From: Chthonomonadaceae bacterium
GTDB lineage: Bacteria > Armatimonadota > Chthonomonadetes > Chthonomonadales > Chthonomonadaceae
Length of the DNA: 64,000 nt
Direction: 5' to 3'
Assembly: GCA_027450145.1 (NCBI GenBank)
Contig: DAIDKH010000006.1
Location: 1-64,000, forward strand
The notes below the pieces were generated by a model that was not told where the DNA came from, searched no databases, and worked only from the letters and a program-made list of their open reading frames with translations. This document shows positions 18,016 through 26,587 of the stretch, one piece after another (the stretch's first letter is position 1; the number at the start of each line of letters is the position of its first letter). The translations under genes and the position numbers were made by a program.

Positions 18016-21000
18016 CTATGTACCTGTACTAGGTGAACCAGCTCTAGCTGTCAATAGTGCAGCAGGCTGTAATGGAGGCTGATCTTCTGCGCGTACGGAA
18101 GGTAGTATGCGTGTAATGGCGCTCATACCGCCCGCATACATACGAAGCTGGCTGGAGAGAGGTTCTACTGCTTCAACCAGAATGGATACTCCACTGCCTT
18201 TATGTTTTACAATACCGGTAACTGTCACTGCTGGTGATGTAAGGAAAACTGGGGCGCACGCATCCATATACTGGCCCGTACAGATAATCTGTATGAAGTC
18301 TGTTTCATCTTCAACGGTGGTGAAGAGTGTGGTGCGACCAGTCCGGGTAGGTGGTCGGTGTGGCCTTAGGTTGAGACCCGCCACGCTTACTCTGCGGTTG
18401 TGGCTGGTTCTATTAGCCTGCCATGCAGTTATGACGTGCTGTTCACTTAGCGCGTCACGATAGTATGCCAGTGGGTGGCACGATGAGGCTACCCCGCACA
18501 TGCGCCATTCCCACTGAAACTTTTCATACGGTGAGAAATCTTCAATGTCATAAGCACATGGCGTGGGCACATTGCTGCTGCGCGGAAAACAGATAACCGG
18601 TTGGCTGTTAAACTCTTCGGTGCGAAACAGGAGTGCTTGCGCTATGGTTTCATCCAGACGCCATAGCAGCCCTCTAGTATGTGGGTGAAGGTTTTGAAAA
18701 GCACCGCATAAAATGAGATTTTCCAGCCGATTACGGTGTAGTGGCACTCTCGCGCAGAAATCTAGAAGCGAGTGGAATTCAGACTGTCTTCTTGCGGTAA
18801 GAATGGTGTCTATATCTTGTTGGCGCAGTTCTTCTACCAAACGCAGGCCCACGCGTATACTCTCATCCGTAGGGGTGGTACATACCTCTTCGCTTTCGTT
18901 AATGTCGATGGGGAGAATGGTAACTCCCCGACGCCGTGCCTCGGCTGCCAAACTGTTGGCAGAGTAGTAGCCCATTGGCTGGCAGCTCATGAGTGCCGCA
19001 AAGTATTCGGCAGGGTGGTGGCAGGAAATGTAGGCGCTACGTTGCGCGGTAATTGCAAAAGAGGCTGCGTGACCTTCTGTAAAACCGTAGCCACTCCAGC
19101 TCTCTATCTGCTGCCATATAAGCTGAGCAGTTTCTACACTTAGGTCACGATGATATTGTGTGGCTTTGCCGATAAATTCCTCGCAGGCTTGTTGCATGGT
19201 TCCCTGCCGGTCATGCTTCGAGAGACGTTTTCTCATTCTATCGGCTTCTGCTTCTGATATTCCTGTCATTGCTGCGAGTACCTGCACTACTTGCTCTTGA
19301 AAAATAACACATCCATATGTTTTGGCCAATACCGGCTGCAGTGCAGGATGTAGCACATCTGCCCTGGCCCAGCCATTACGACATGCAACAAAACGCCGCA
19401 CTGCAAAACTTCGTATGGGGCCTGGGCGAATAAGAGCCACGCTGGCAACAAGATCCTCAAACTGGCGAGATTCCAGTGTGCATGCCAGTGCCATTTGTGC
19501 CGGAGATTCTAACTGAAATGCTCCCATGGCTTTACCAGATCTTAACAGGCGATAGGTGTCTTCATCTTCTGCAGGTATGTTGTTGTACTGAAAGCCGTGA
19601 ATGCGTTCTGCTATCTGTGAAGATGCTTGCTCTACGGCAGTGAGTATGCGCAGGGATAGGACGTCTAACTTCATACCTCCAACCTCTTCCACATCGTCCT
19701 TATCTAGTGTGATAAGTGGCAAGATGCCTCTTGCAGTTGGCTGCATGGGGGCTAAGGTATGCAGCGGCTGTCTAAACACAACTACCCCGGATGAGTGGGT
19801 GCCAATGTGACGGGGAAATCCTGCAATACGTTTGCAGAGGCTAAAAAGCAAGTGGCACTGTTTTGTAAGTGCAATGTGTGGCTTTAGCTCTGGCACATGT
19901 GAAAATGCATCTTCAATATGAGCGGCTCTTACGAAATGGGCAACATTCTTACTGAAGAACTTTAGTAATTCGGGTGGCAGCGCCAGTGCTTTACCTACAT
20001 CGCGTAATGCGGATTTTGCTCGGTAGGTATGAAATGTGCAGGCCATGGCTACGTGTTCGGCACCATATTCGGCTGCAATAAAGCGGAATACCTCATCGCG
20101 GCGGTTGGCGTCGAAATCAAGGTCTATATCCGGTGTTTTGCCAGGAGAGAGAAATCGGGCGAAAGGCAGATTGCGCGATATAACGTCTACATCAGTAAGC
20201 ATGAGAGCGTATGCGGTGCAGGAATCTGCAGCGCTACCCCTTCCTGTGCAGCGAATTCCCATGCTGCGCGCCCAGCGTGCTGTCTTCCATGCGAACAGGA
20301 AGTAGTTTGCAAAGCCCATACTGGTAATAATTTCTAATTCATGTTGTAGACGTGATTCTACTGCTTTTGTAAAGGGACGATAACGATAGCGTGCTCCTTT
20401 ATAGGCGAGATGACGCAGGTATTCGTTTTCGTTGGTGCCTGGTGGACAGTGGTGTACCGGGCTAAAGTTACTTACTTGTACAAGAGAATCGGTACACATG
20501 CTAGCAATGGCGGCACTGTTAGCGAGTACCTGAGGACAGTGTTCAAAAAGCTGCCGCATTTGCTGTTCCGATTTTAAATAGCGTTCTGAATTAAGCGGAC
20601 GAGCCCAGTGAGGTGTATTAAGATCGATACCGTACCGTATACATGTAAGGATATCATGCGCTGCAAAATCTTCGGCCCGCGCATAATGTACGTTGTTGGT
20701 GGCTACGGCTTGCACTTTGCACTCTGCGGCGAGTTGCAGCAGTTCTAAACACACACGCTGCGAATGAGGGGTGAGGTCATCTTGCAGTTCTACAAAGAGG
20801 CGTTCATCCCCAAATATCTTTATGAGCACTTGCAGGGTTTGGCGGGCTTCAGTGTATCTATGAGTTTCTATCAACCTGAAAATGTTACCTCGGCGGCAGC
20901 CAGTAAGGCAGAGTACTCCTTCGTTATAGTCCTGTAGTGCCTGTATCGGCAGCAGGGGGTGTAGTCTTTCGCCTGTTTGTGCTGCTATGGTAAGCAGTCG

Positions 21001-21264
21001 GCAAAGAGTTGCGTATCCTGTTGAATTTATTGCAATGAGTGTAAGATGACTATTATCCTGCAGCGTAACCTCGGCGCCAAAAATGGGCTTAATACCATAT
21101 GCATGACAGGTGGTATGGAATTTTACGGCAGCTGCCAATGAGTCATGATCGGTAAGTGCAAGAGCGGGCATACCCATTTCGGCGGCTCGAGATACCAGTG
21201 TCTCTATATCAGATGCGCCATCTAGAAAACTATATGGGCTGTGTACATGCAAATGAATAAACAT
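18016..21264 (-). CDS. dnaE2: Error-prone DNA polymerase III alpha subunit DnaE2/ImuC
   Basis: C-family polymerase of the mutasome that performs lesion bypass. In 1082 residues: PHP domain with HLHVHSPYSFLDG (4-16) and LTDHDSL, the TDHD form typical of DnaE2; palm with the catalytic aspartates in TPDIDLDFD (near 380); fingers; a helix-hairpin-helix region; and a C-terminal OB fold (about 960-1060, RVSVAGLNLRPHRP and VEDETDFIQI). The active-site residues are present and the C-terminal tau-binding part of replicative DnaE is absent. ATG has GAGAGG five bases before it, lying in the end of imuB, nine bases upstream, so the two are one transcription unit. Confidence 0.93.
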   Translation of the reverse strand: MFIHLHVHSPYSFLDGASDIETLVSRAAEMGMPALALTDHDSLAAAVKFHTTCHAYGIKPIFGAEVTLQDNSHLTLIAINSTGYATLCRLLTIAAQTGERLHPLLPIQALQDYNEGVLCLTGCRRGNIFRLIETHRYTEARQTLQVLIKIFGDERLFVELQDDLTPHSQRVCLELLQLAAECKVQAVATNNVHYARAEDFAAHDILTCIRYGIDLNTPHWARPLNSERYLKSEQQMRQLFEHCPQVLANSAAIASMCTDSLVQVSNFSPVHHCPPGTNENEYLRHLAYKGARYRYRPFTKAVESRLQHELEIITSMGFANYFLFAWKTARWARSMGIRCTGRGSAADSCTAYALMLTDVDVISRNLPFARFLSPGKTPDIDLDFDANRRDEVFRFIAAEYGAEHVAMACTFHTYRAKSALRDVGKALALPPELLKFFSKNVAHFVRAAHIEDAFSHVPELKPHIALTKQCHLLFSLCKRIAGFPRHIGTHSSGVVVFRQPLHTLAPMQPTARGILPLITLDKDDVEEVGGMKLDVLSLRILTAVEQASSQIAERIHGFQYNNIPAEDEDTYRLLRSGKAMGAFQLESPAQMALACTLESRQFEDLVASVALIRPGPIRSFAVRRFVACRNGWARADVLHPALQPVLAKTYGCVIFQEQVVQVLAAMTGISEAEADRMRKRLSKHDRQGTMQQACEEFIGKATQYHRDLSVETAQLIWQQIESWSGYGFTEGHAASFAITAQRSAYISCHHPAEYFAALMSCQPMGYYSANSLAAEARRRGVTILPIDINESEEVCTTPTDESIRVGLRLVEELRQQDIDTILTARRQSEFHSLLDFCARVPLHRNRLENLILCGAFQNLHPHTRGLLWRLDETIAQALLFRTEEFNSQPVICFPRSSNVPTPCAYDIEDFSPYEKFQWEWRMCGVASSCHPLAYYRDALSEQHVITAWQANRTSHNRRVSVAGLNLRPHRPPTRTGRTTLFTTVEDETDFIQIICTGQYMDACAPVFLTSPAVTVTGIVKHKGSGVSILVEAVEPLSSQLRMYAGGMSAITRILPSVRAEDQPPLQPAALLTARAGSPSTGT

Positions 21265-21273
21265 GGCAGCCTC

Positions 21274-22692
21274 TCAGTCGGCAATCGCGGTAAGGCACCA
21301 TCGGCTGCCTATTCTAGTAAGTTCACAGCAGCCCATGCGCCCGCAAAGTATTCTGTACGCAAATTTATCTACATAACCTTGGTCAGTCCATGTAGTTTCA
21401 TTCCATCGGTTTTCTACAGAATCTACGGGGTACTCTTTACCTCGCCATACCACACGTATGGGGTTTCCATTGGAGCCTGTAATGACTTGAATGGGCTCTT
21501 GGCATTTTCTACCCAATCCATGAATCCAGGTTTGAATAGAGCTAGATCTCACCAACTGATCGGCTTTTACTACTTTACCGCCGCCATATTTTTTGCTGAT
21601 GTACCCAAGGGATTTATGCAGTCTGTCATGGCGTTCGTGCGGATATCCTGCAATAGACTGGTTATCATCTAACAGGGCAAGCTGGCGTGCGGTACCAACG
21701 CCAAACGCTCCAACACGCAAGGTAATTCGCTGCACCGGTTGAGCAGGGCTAAGCTTGTACAGCAGGCGCTCACCTGCCTCGGCAATTATAAGCGGGTTTC
21801 GTGTAGCGTGCTCCAGCTTCAGTTCTGCAATAGCGGGTAAGCCGGTTTCAGGTTCAAGTTCCAGTGCAATCCATGCACACAACTCCTGACGAGCAGTAAG
21901 TTTACGCGCAAGATAGGCTGCCAAACGCGGCAATATTTTTTGCAGTAACCCGAGGTCATTTATGGGTTCTTCATACCAGTGTGATCGTTGCAAGCAAGGA
22001 GGAGGCCATACCGGGCATAAACGGTTGTCATCCTGCCCCATAGCCAGGCGCATTACCTGGTGAGCGGATGCACCAAATTGGCGTATCAGCTCTGTTAGGG
22101 GAGTACGCATGAAGTCACCAGCGGTACGAATGCCCAACCGTTCTGCACGCTTGATAATGGCAGGGTCTATGCCTGGCAGCATTATAAGGCTGATACCAGC
22201 CATGAATAGCAGTTCGTTTTCCTGCGATACCAGCTTTATTTTTCCGCGCCCCACGCGCAGCGCAGCCAACTGAGCAATAAGTTTACTGCTGCCAATACCC
22301 ACACTGGGGCGCATGCCATATATCTGGCTAACGTGCTTGCAAAGTTCTATTGTACGAGGAAGTAGGTCCTTCTCTTCTGCAAGCAGGAAACACCATTCTG
22401 GACCGTTAGGTTCTACCACGGAACTTTCAGCAGCAGCCAGCCACCATAATTTATTGGCTGCTTCCAGATAGATTTCCCTGTTGTACTCTTTAAACAAGGT
22501 ATTGGGATGCATTGCGAGAATACCGGTCTTGCTTTGGCCGGGTACAATGCCTCTTTTTTCAGCCTCACCTGAAATAACTACGGCCTGGTCTTCTTCGTTT
22601 AGCAGTACTAACGGCTTGTTGAGCAGTTCTGAATTAAGCCTGGTCTCAGCATAGATTCCCATTTGGGGTAAATACAGAGATAATGTAATCAT
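21274..22692 (-). CDS. imuB: ImuB-like Y-family polymerase homologue (probably catalytically inactive)
   Basis: 472 residues with Y-family palm, fingers and little finger, followed by a C-terminal segment (IRVVWRGKEYPVDSVENRW) like the DUF6504 tail of ImuB-type proteins. The N-terminal motif that is DMDAFFASVE in active polymerases reads YLPQMGIYAET here, with no aspartate, and the SAD/DE motif is also missing (AAESSVVEP). It is therefore expected to act as ImuB does, as a hub that recruits DnaE2 to the beta clamp. No imuA or ImuA' recA-like gene is adjacent. ATG is preceded by no real SD; a strong promoter lies 32 bases upstream. Confidence 0.87.
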   Translation of the reverse strand: MITLSLYLPQMGIYAETRLNSELLNKPLVLLNEEDQAVVISGEAEKRGIVPGQSKTGILAMHPNTLFKEYNREIYLEAANKLWWLAAAESSVVEPNGPEWCFLLAEEKDLLPRTIELCKHVSQIYGMRPSVGIGSSKLIAQLAALRVGRGKIKLVSQENELLFMAGISLIMLPGIDPAIIKRAERLGIRTAGDFMRTPLTELIRQFGASAHQVMRLAMGQDDNRLCPVWPPPCLQRSHWYEEPINDLGLLQKILPRLAAYLARKLTARQELCAWIALELEPETGLPAIAELKLEHATRNPLIIAEAGERLLYKLSPAQPVQRITLRVGAFGVGTARQLALLDDNQSIAGYPHERHDRLHKSLGYISKKYGGGKVVKADQLVRSSSIQTWIHGLGRKCQEPIQVITGSNGNPIRVVWRGKEYPVDSVENRWNETTWTDQGYVDKFAYRILCGRMGCCELTRIGSRWCLTAIAD

Positions 22693-22757
22693 TTGTCTAC
22701 CAAAAGATTAAGTGTATATCTGTATTATACGAAGAAAGTGTATTTTTGTCTACTAAA
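22692..22757. repeat. Pair of 13-base direct repeats flanking the imuB promoter
   Basis: TTTGTCTACCAAA (22692-22704) and TTTGTCTACTAAA (22745-22757) on the plus strand differ at one base. Their centres are 53 bases apart, about five helical turns. One overlaps the -35 box, the other the start codon. Each is partly palindromic (TTTG-N5-YAAA). The placement is what one expects of operators for a damage-responsive repressor, but the sequence is not the GAAC-N4-GTTC or CTG-N10-CAG LexA box. Confidence 0.6.
22724..22752 (-). promoter_or_regulatory. Strong sigma-70-type promoter of imuB-dnaE2
   Basis: On the minus strand TAGACA (22747-22752, five of six to TTGACA), a 17-base spacer and a perfect TATAAT (22724-22729). 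Initiation near 22717 leaves an approximately 25-base leader before imuB. The -35 is embedded in one copy of a 13-base repeat, suggesting repression at this promoter. Confidence 0.75.
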
Positions 22758-22775
22758 TTATATGGGCACTATAAA

Positions 22776-23498
22776 TTAATTGGTGGGTTGTTGTGTTTGA
22801 AGAACGAGGAAGACATTGTATGCTGCTGTGGTTTGTCGCATAACCTCTTCACCATTTTCGTGTTGCAGCAGCGTGCGGTGAGCTGTAGTCCACTCTGTTA
22901 GATACTGAGGGTTATGAGGGTCGTTAAGCAGCATGCACATAGCGGCGTAGGCGTTGCAAAAATCGATGTACTGTGGAGTTACTGCTAGAGAAGCAGCCTG
23001 TTGAAAGTGCTGTTGGGCCTGCTGCCAGTGCATTCGCGCCATGCAGTGTGCGGCGAGCAGCCAGTGGGCACGTGCCGCAAGAGCGGGCTCTTCCTGATTT
23101 TCCTGTGAAAGACGCAGGTAGAGTCTGGCGGCTTCCATACCAAAGAGCAGGTGAGTGTCCTGTATGACCAGATCTGGTGAATTCCAGCCAGGCCATGTAG
23201 CTGATGCAAGCCTGCCAGCCAGTTCTGCAGCCTGTTGCCGTAGGTGCGCCGCTGATTGTGGACTTTCTGTTTTTAGTGTAATGGAGTTAGCAAGGCAAAA
23301 TTGAATACCGGCATGTACCAGTACTACCATGCTGTTTAAATCTGTACTTTCCTGCTGTAAATGAGCAGCTAATTCATTCAGCAATCTGCCAGCCGCTAGA
23401 GGTGTGATGGTTGCAACCATCTCCTCAATCGCTGCATAAATATCCTGTTCGTGCCATCGCGCAATAAAGTGGTGAACATGGTTATCGTCCCAGTCCAT
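22776..23498 (-). CDS. Unknown helical (TPR-like) protein
   Basis: 240 residues, rich in Ala, Gln and Leu, almost wholly alpha-helical. Segments such as ARAHWLLAAHCMARMHWQQA followed by QQHFQQAASLAVTPQYIDFC look like tetratricopeptide helices. No signal peptide or membrane helix is seen. The ATG is firmly set by GGGAGG seven bases upstream. It lies between the GAF protein and imuB in the same direction, but imuB has its own promoter, so a role in the mutasome is not implied. No known domain recognised. Confidence 0.65.
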   Translation of the reverse strand: MDWDDNHVHHFIARWHEQDIYAAIEEMVATITPLAAGRLLNELAAHLQQESTDLNSMVVLVHAGIQFCLANSITLKTESPQSAAHLRQQAAELAGRLASATWPGWNSPDLVIQDTHLLFGMEAARLYLRLSQENQEEPALAARAHWLLAAHCMARMHWQQAQQHFQQAASLAVTPQYIDFCNAYAAMCMLLNDPHNPQYLTEWTTAHRTLLQHENGEEVMRQTTAAYNVFLVLQTQQPTN

Positions 23499-23572
23499 CT
23501 GTAAACCTCCCTGCGATATTGCCGCAGTGTTGCCATCGCTCTTATGGGATTGGCTGAAGAACGCTTATAGGG

Positions 23573-25531
23573 TTATTCTAATGGTTGATTAAAAGCAAAC
23601 CGCTCCGCAAGTCGTGCGCTACGTGCAAATTGTGTTAGCAGTTCTTCTTCCCCATTAGAAAACGTGCCAGATTTGTGTGAAAACACCTCTAGAACACCCA
23701 CTGTGTGTCTACCCTCTTTAATGGGGACACCCAAATACGATTTAAAAGGACCAAGGGTATGTTCTAACGTAACTTGAGGAGGTATGCTATTGCCTCCCAC
23801 GGCAAGAACGCGGCCATAACGGGCGACCCATGCAGTATGGCTTTTTATGTCGCTGCTGTTCATCCATGAAATGTCATCGTCTGGTTTATTTATAAAGGCA
23901 ATAGGTAGCAATTCACCTGCTAGAACCGCGTGCATGATGCACGTATCGGCGTGTACCATTTCACGTATAATCGTTGCTATTGTCTCGGTTGTTATCCCGG
24001 TGCTAAGTTTTAGGCTGGCAGCTATGCGGTTAAAACCGCGCTGCACTGTTCGGCTGTGTTCATTATGCTGGCTGCTGAGCTGGTTGTTTTCTAGCGCTGT
24101 AGCAAGGTGATTGGCAATAATATCCAGCAGATTGAGTTCGTGTTCTGCCCAGTGGCGCCTATGCGGTGACATGGCAAGCAGTACGCCCAATTCGTTGTCA
24201 ACCGTAGCGAGAGGTACTCCCATAGCTGATCGCACACCCAAAACACCCAACGGATGTGAGGCGTTACGCACATCCATTTCAATATCGGTTATTCGTGCTG
24301 GCGTAAGCCATTGATATATCCAGCCGGGTATTGATTCGCCTGGTGCACATTTGAAAGCCGCCGCCCCACCCGTTAGCCCGCTGCTGCTACGCATGTGCAG
24401 CATATTTTCGTGCGAGTCATACATCAATACCGCAAACTGGGTAACAAGCAGCAGTTCCTCTACTGCCTTGCTGACCGCGCGCAGGTTTTTGTCATCATCA
24501 TGTGTACTGGCGAGATCTCTGGCGAGCCTGTAGAGGGTCTCGGTTTCCATTTTGCGCAGTGAAAGATCCTCATACATGAAGGCGTTATGCACAGCAGTAC
24601 CCGCCTGTGCAAGGAGAGTTTCCACCAGGCGCATTTGCCTGTTAGAGTAGGGGTTTTCTGTTTGTCGTGCGGCTACCAGTACTCCTAGCACCTCACCGCC
24701 GCTCTCTAGGGAAGCAACTAATCCGCTTTGCAGAATGTCGCAATCTAGCAGCGTATGAAACTCTTGCAACTGTTCGCTGTTTAACGAATAGACACCTGGA
24801 AACTGCAGTGCCTGACGAACCATGAGGCCCTGCACGTCCAGTTGTACCTCTCGTCGGTCTTCGGGTACACCGTCGGAACAAGCCGGCAACAGGTGAGTTC
24901 GTGGATCGTTGAGCATAAAGACGGCTGAGAACGAGGGTTGTAGCAGGTCTTTAAGGCCGTCGAGTAGTGATTGAAGTACAATTTGGATGTTGAGGCTGCC
25001 ACTAATTGTGCGTGCCGACCTATGCAGAATGGAGAGGTCGTGTTCTTTTTGCTGAAGCTGCTGACGAATCTCTGCACTATTAAGAGCAAGCCGAATCGTC
25101 CGTTCAAGAATAGCGAGTGCGCTTAGTTCCCGTGTGCTAAAGCCTACCCTGGTGCATGTTATTTCAATGATGCCCAGTGCATCATTCTCGGGCCCAAGCG
25201 GGTAAAGGAGTGTGTGGTCGCCTGAGGGCAGTGCGAGGGTTGTGGGTTTTCCCTCGGGCATCTCGGTGCGGGCTCTCTCAATACGTGCCGGAAGGTTTGC
25301 TGCATGAGAAAATGGGATTGCGCTTCCTGCCAGCGCATGTGGGCCAGTAGGGTTATCTGCGGTAGGAAAGAGCCCTATCAGCACGCTGTCGGCATCCAGT
25401 ACCGCAGCAAGCTCATCTGCGGCAGCCTGAAGCAGCACACGCACCGCAGAACGAGCGTGTGCTGCTATAGCTTGTTGGGCGAGGGCGATTCGTTCCACCA
25501 TCTGTGCACTGTATCCCGCCACATCAGACAA
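23573..25531 (-). CDS. Multi-GAF-domain protein without visible output domain
   Basis: 652 residues made of about four successive GAF domains (roughly 20-160, 175-320, 340-480, 500-645), linked by helices that may form a signalling coiled coil. Repeated GAF features are LGIIEITCTRVGFSTRELSA, VLGVLVAARQTENPYSNRQM and LGVPIKEGRHTVGVLEVFSH. No kinase, GGDEF, EAL, HD-GYP, PP2C or DNA-binding domain follows, so it is probably a sensor or scaffold acting with another protein. TTG is taken as start because GGGAG lies seven bases before it; a GTG three codons later is possible. A cytosolic redox or ligand sensor is a guess. Confidence 0.8.
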   Translation of the reverse strand: MSDVAGYSAQMVERIALAQQAIAAHARSAVRVLLQAAADELAAVLDADSVLIGLFPTADNPTGPHALAGSAIPFSHAANLPARIERARTEMPEGKPTTLALPSGDHTLLYPLGPENDALGIIEITCTRVGFSTRELSALAILERTIRLALNSAEIRQQLQQKEHDLSILHRSARTISGSLNIQIVLQSLLDGLKDLLQPSFSAVFMLNDPRTHLLPACSDGVPEDRREVQLDVQGLMVRQALQFPGVYSLNSEQLQEFHTLLDCDILQSGLVASLESGGEVLGVLVAARQTENPYSNRQMRLVETLLAQAGTAVHNAFMYEDLSLRKMETETLYRLARDLASTHDDDKNLRAVSKAVEELLLVTQFAVLMYDSHENMLHMRSSSGLTGGAAAFKCAPGESIPGWIYQWLTPARITDIEMDVRNASHPLGVLGVRSAMGVPLATVDNELGVLLAMSPHRRHWAEHELNLLDIIANHLATALENNQLSSQHNEHSRTVQRGFNRIAASLKLSTGITTETIATIIREMVHADTCIMHAVLAGELLPIAFINKPDDDISWMNSSDIKSHTAWVARYGRVLAVGGNSIPPQVTLEHTLGPFKSYLGVPIKEGRHTVGVLEVFSHKSGTFSNGEEELLTQFARSARLAERFAFNQPLE

Positions 25532-25662
25532 AACAGTACTCCCATTTCACTGCAAACTGCAGACAAAGGCAATATTACCGCCCCATTGCCGTGTGCACTG
25601 TGTTTACTGACGGAACCTGTTGTGCACTAGTTCACACATACGTGTCATTAGCGGCGACACGC

Positions 25663-25884
25663 CTATACTCGTGTTCCCACCACCGCGCTTAGCGCTGATT
25701 CGCTGGTGCATAATCTGCCGTCTACTGGACGTACGGCAAGTTGGTGAGTGCTGGCGGGTGCATAGATCTGAGCGGAACAGATTCTACATGAGCCAACCAT
25801 AGAAAGCTCTCCATGGCGGGTTCGTACGATTGTTGGCTGGCTGATCTCCTGATGACACCTGCAGCGAACACAGTAAGCGATCAT
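25663..25884 (-). CDS. Small zinc-ribbon protein, DUF5679-like
   Basis: 73 residues from an ATG supported by AGGAGA five bases upstream. The first 42 residues form a zinc ribbon: AYCVRC (Cys5, Cys8) and GSCRIC (Cys33, Cys36), with HQEISQPTIV between, the pattern of DUF5679 (YCVKC...EI...GxCPxCG). The 30-residue tail is low in order. Such proteins are small cytosolic nucleic-acid or protein binders of unknown role. It stands behind a leader of about 370 bases with a strong promoter, unusual for so small a gene. Confidence 0.7.
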   Translation of the reverse strand: MIAYCVRCRCHQEISQPTIVRTRHGELSMVGSCRICSAQIYAPASTHQLAVRPVDGRLCTSESALSAVVGTRV

Positions 25885-26253
25885 GGTCTCTCCTTTTGCC
25901 TCGTTGAACTGCAGTGCAGTCACGCGGCATATAACTGGAAGGGGGCTGTAGTTGCCTCCAAATACAGCATCGGCCCTACCAGGCTCCGGTTATGCGATGT
26001 TCTGTTTGTGCTAGGTTCCTAAAGATTAGGACTGCACGGGGATGTGCCGTGCCGCACACCCCGTAATCGCTGCTGACGTTCGTTGACGTCGTACTGTCGC
26101 GCAGGTAAATGCCGGAGGACCCCTGGCATCCCTGCATTACGCAGTAATCTGCAGCTTGTATGATGGCTAATTGCTATTTCAAAAGTGCAATAGAAGGAAC
26201 ATTGGCAAACGCGCACGGTGGCTAGAGACTGCCCAGTTACGCTTTGCTATTGA
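25885..26253 (-). ncRNA. Structured RNA candidate: long leader of the zinc-ribbon gene or separate small RNA
   Basis: The transcript expected from the promoter at 26260-26288 runs about 370 bases before the zinc-ribbon start. It holds a chain of hairpins: ACGGGG-TGTGC, loop GGCACG, GCACAtCCCCGT (26035-26063), CTGC-AG-ATTAC, loop TGC, GTAAT-GCAG (about 26130-26152), GACGT-CAACGA-ACGTC (about 26075-26090), and ATGCC to GGCAT around a GGGG/CC core (about 26109-26130). No open frame with an SD explains it. I do not find RNase P, tmRNA, 6S or SRP signatures with any confidence. Confidence 0.45.
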
Positions 26254-26259
26254 GGTTGT

Positions 26260-26288
26260 ATTATACGCGCAGTTTACGGGCTTGTAAA
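26260..26288 (-). promoter_or_regulatory. Strong sigma-70-type promoter
   Basis: Minus strand TTTACA (26283-26288), 17-base spacer, perfect TATAAT (26260-26265). It points toward the structured leader and the zinc-ribbon gene. Initiation near 26253. Confidence 0.7.
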
Positions 26289-26587
26289 TGGTTGATTCAA
26301 CTTATTTTTATGTTGTTTGTTTATAATTAATGATATCTAATCACGGCTAATAACAATCTTAGTAGATTACCGACAGGCATATTTTAGCCTAGTTATTTTG
26401 GGCTTCGTTTCTGTGAATTTGTAAGGTTTACATCGCCATGCAAGTGTATGCCTAACTGTTTCTGCTGGCGTAATAACCCGTGTGATGACCTGGCGCAACA
26501 TTCGGCAGCATCCTGAGTAACCTGCCTATGCCTTACCCGTAAGCAGAGATGGCACAAGCCGAAGAGGAGTGTAATCTAACAGGCAGT
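26289..26587. other. AT-rich intergenic region, no gene seen
   Basis: Between the promoter of the structured RNA and the end of the HEAT-like membrane gene. The part 26289-26400 is clearly richer in A and T than its surroundings. It has TATAAT-like boxes on the plus strand without a well-spaced -35. No tRNA, convincing coding frame or T-tract terminator was found. Confidence 0.5.

Noticed and set aside
22692-22775. LexA box ahead of imuB
   Set aside because: No GAAC-N4-GTTC or CTG-N10-CAG sequence was found; only the TTTGTCTACYAAA repeats, reported separately.
26019-26216. 65-codon minus-strand frame (GTG start) with several Cys residues inside the structured-RNA region
   Set aside because: No SD, composition not typical of a gene, and it is covered by strong hairpins. 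A faint resemblance to a degenerate zinc ribbon was too weak to claim.
25885-26253. RNase P RNA, tmRNA or 6S RNA
   Set aside because: A short ACAGAAC stretch recalls RNase P, but the paired GAGGAAAGTCC and the other conserved blocks are missing. No tmRNA ends or 6S-type closing stem were found.
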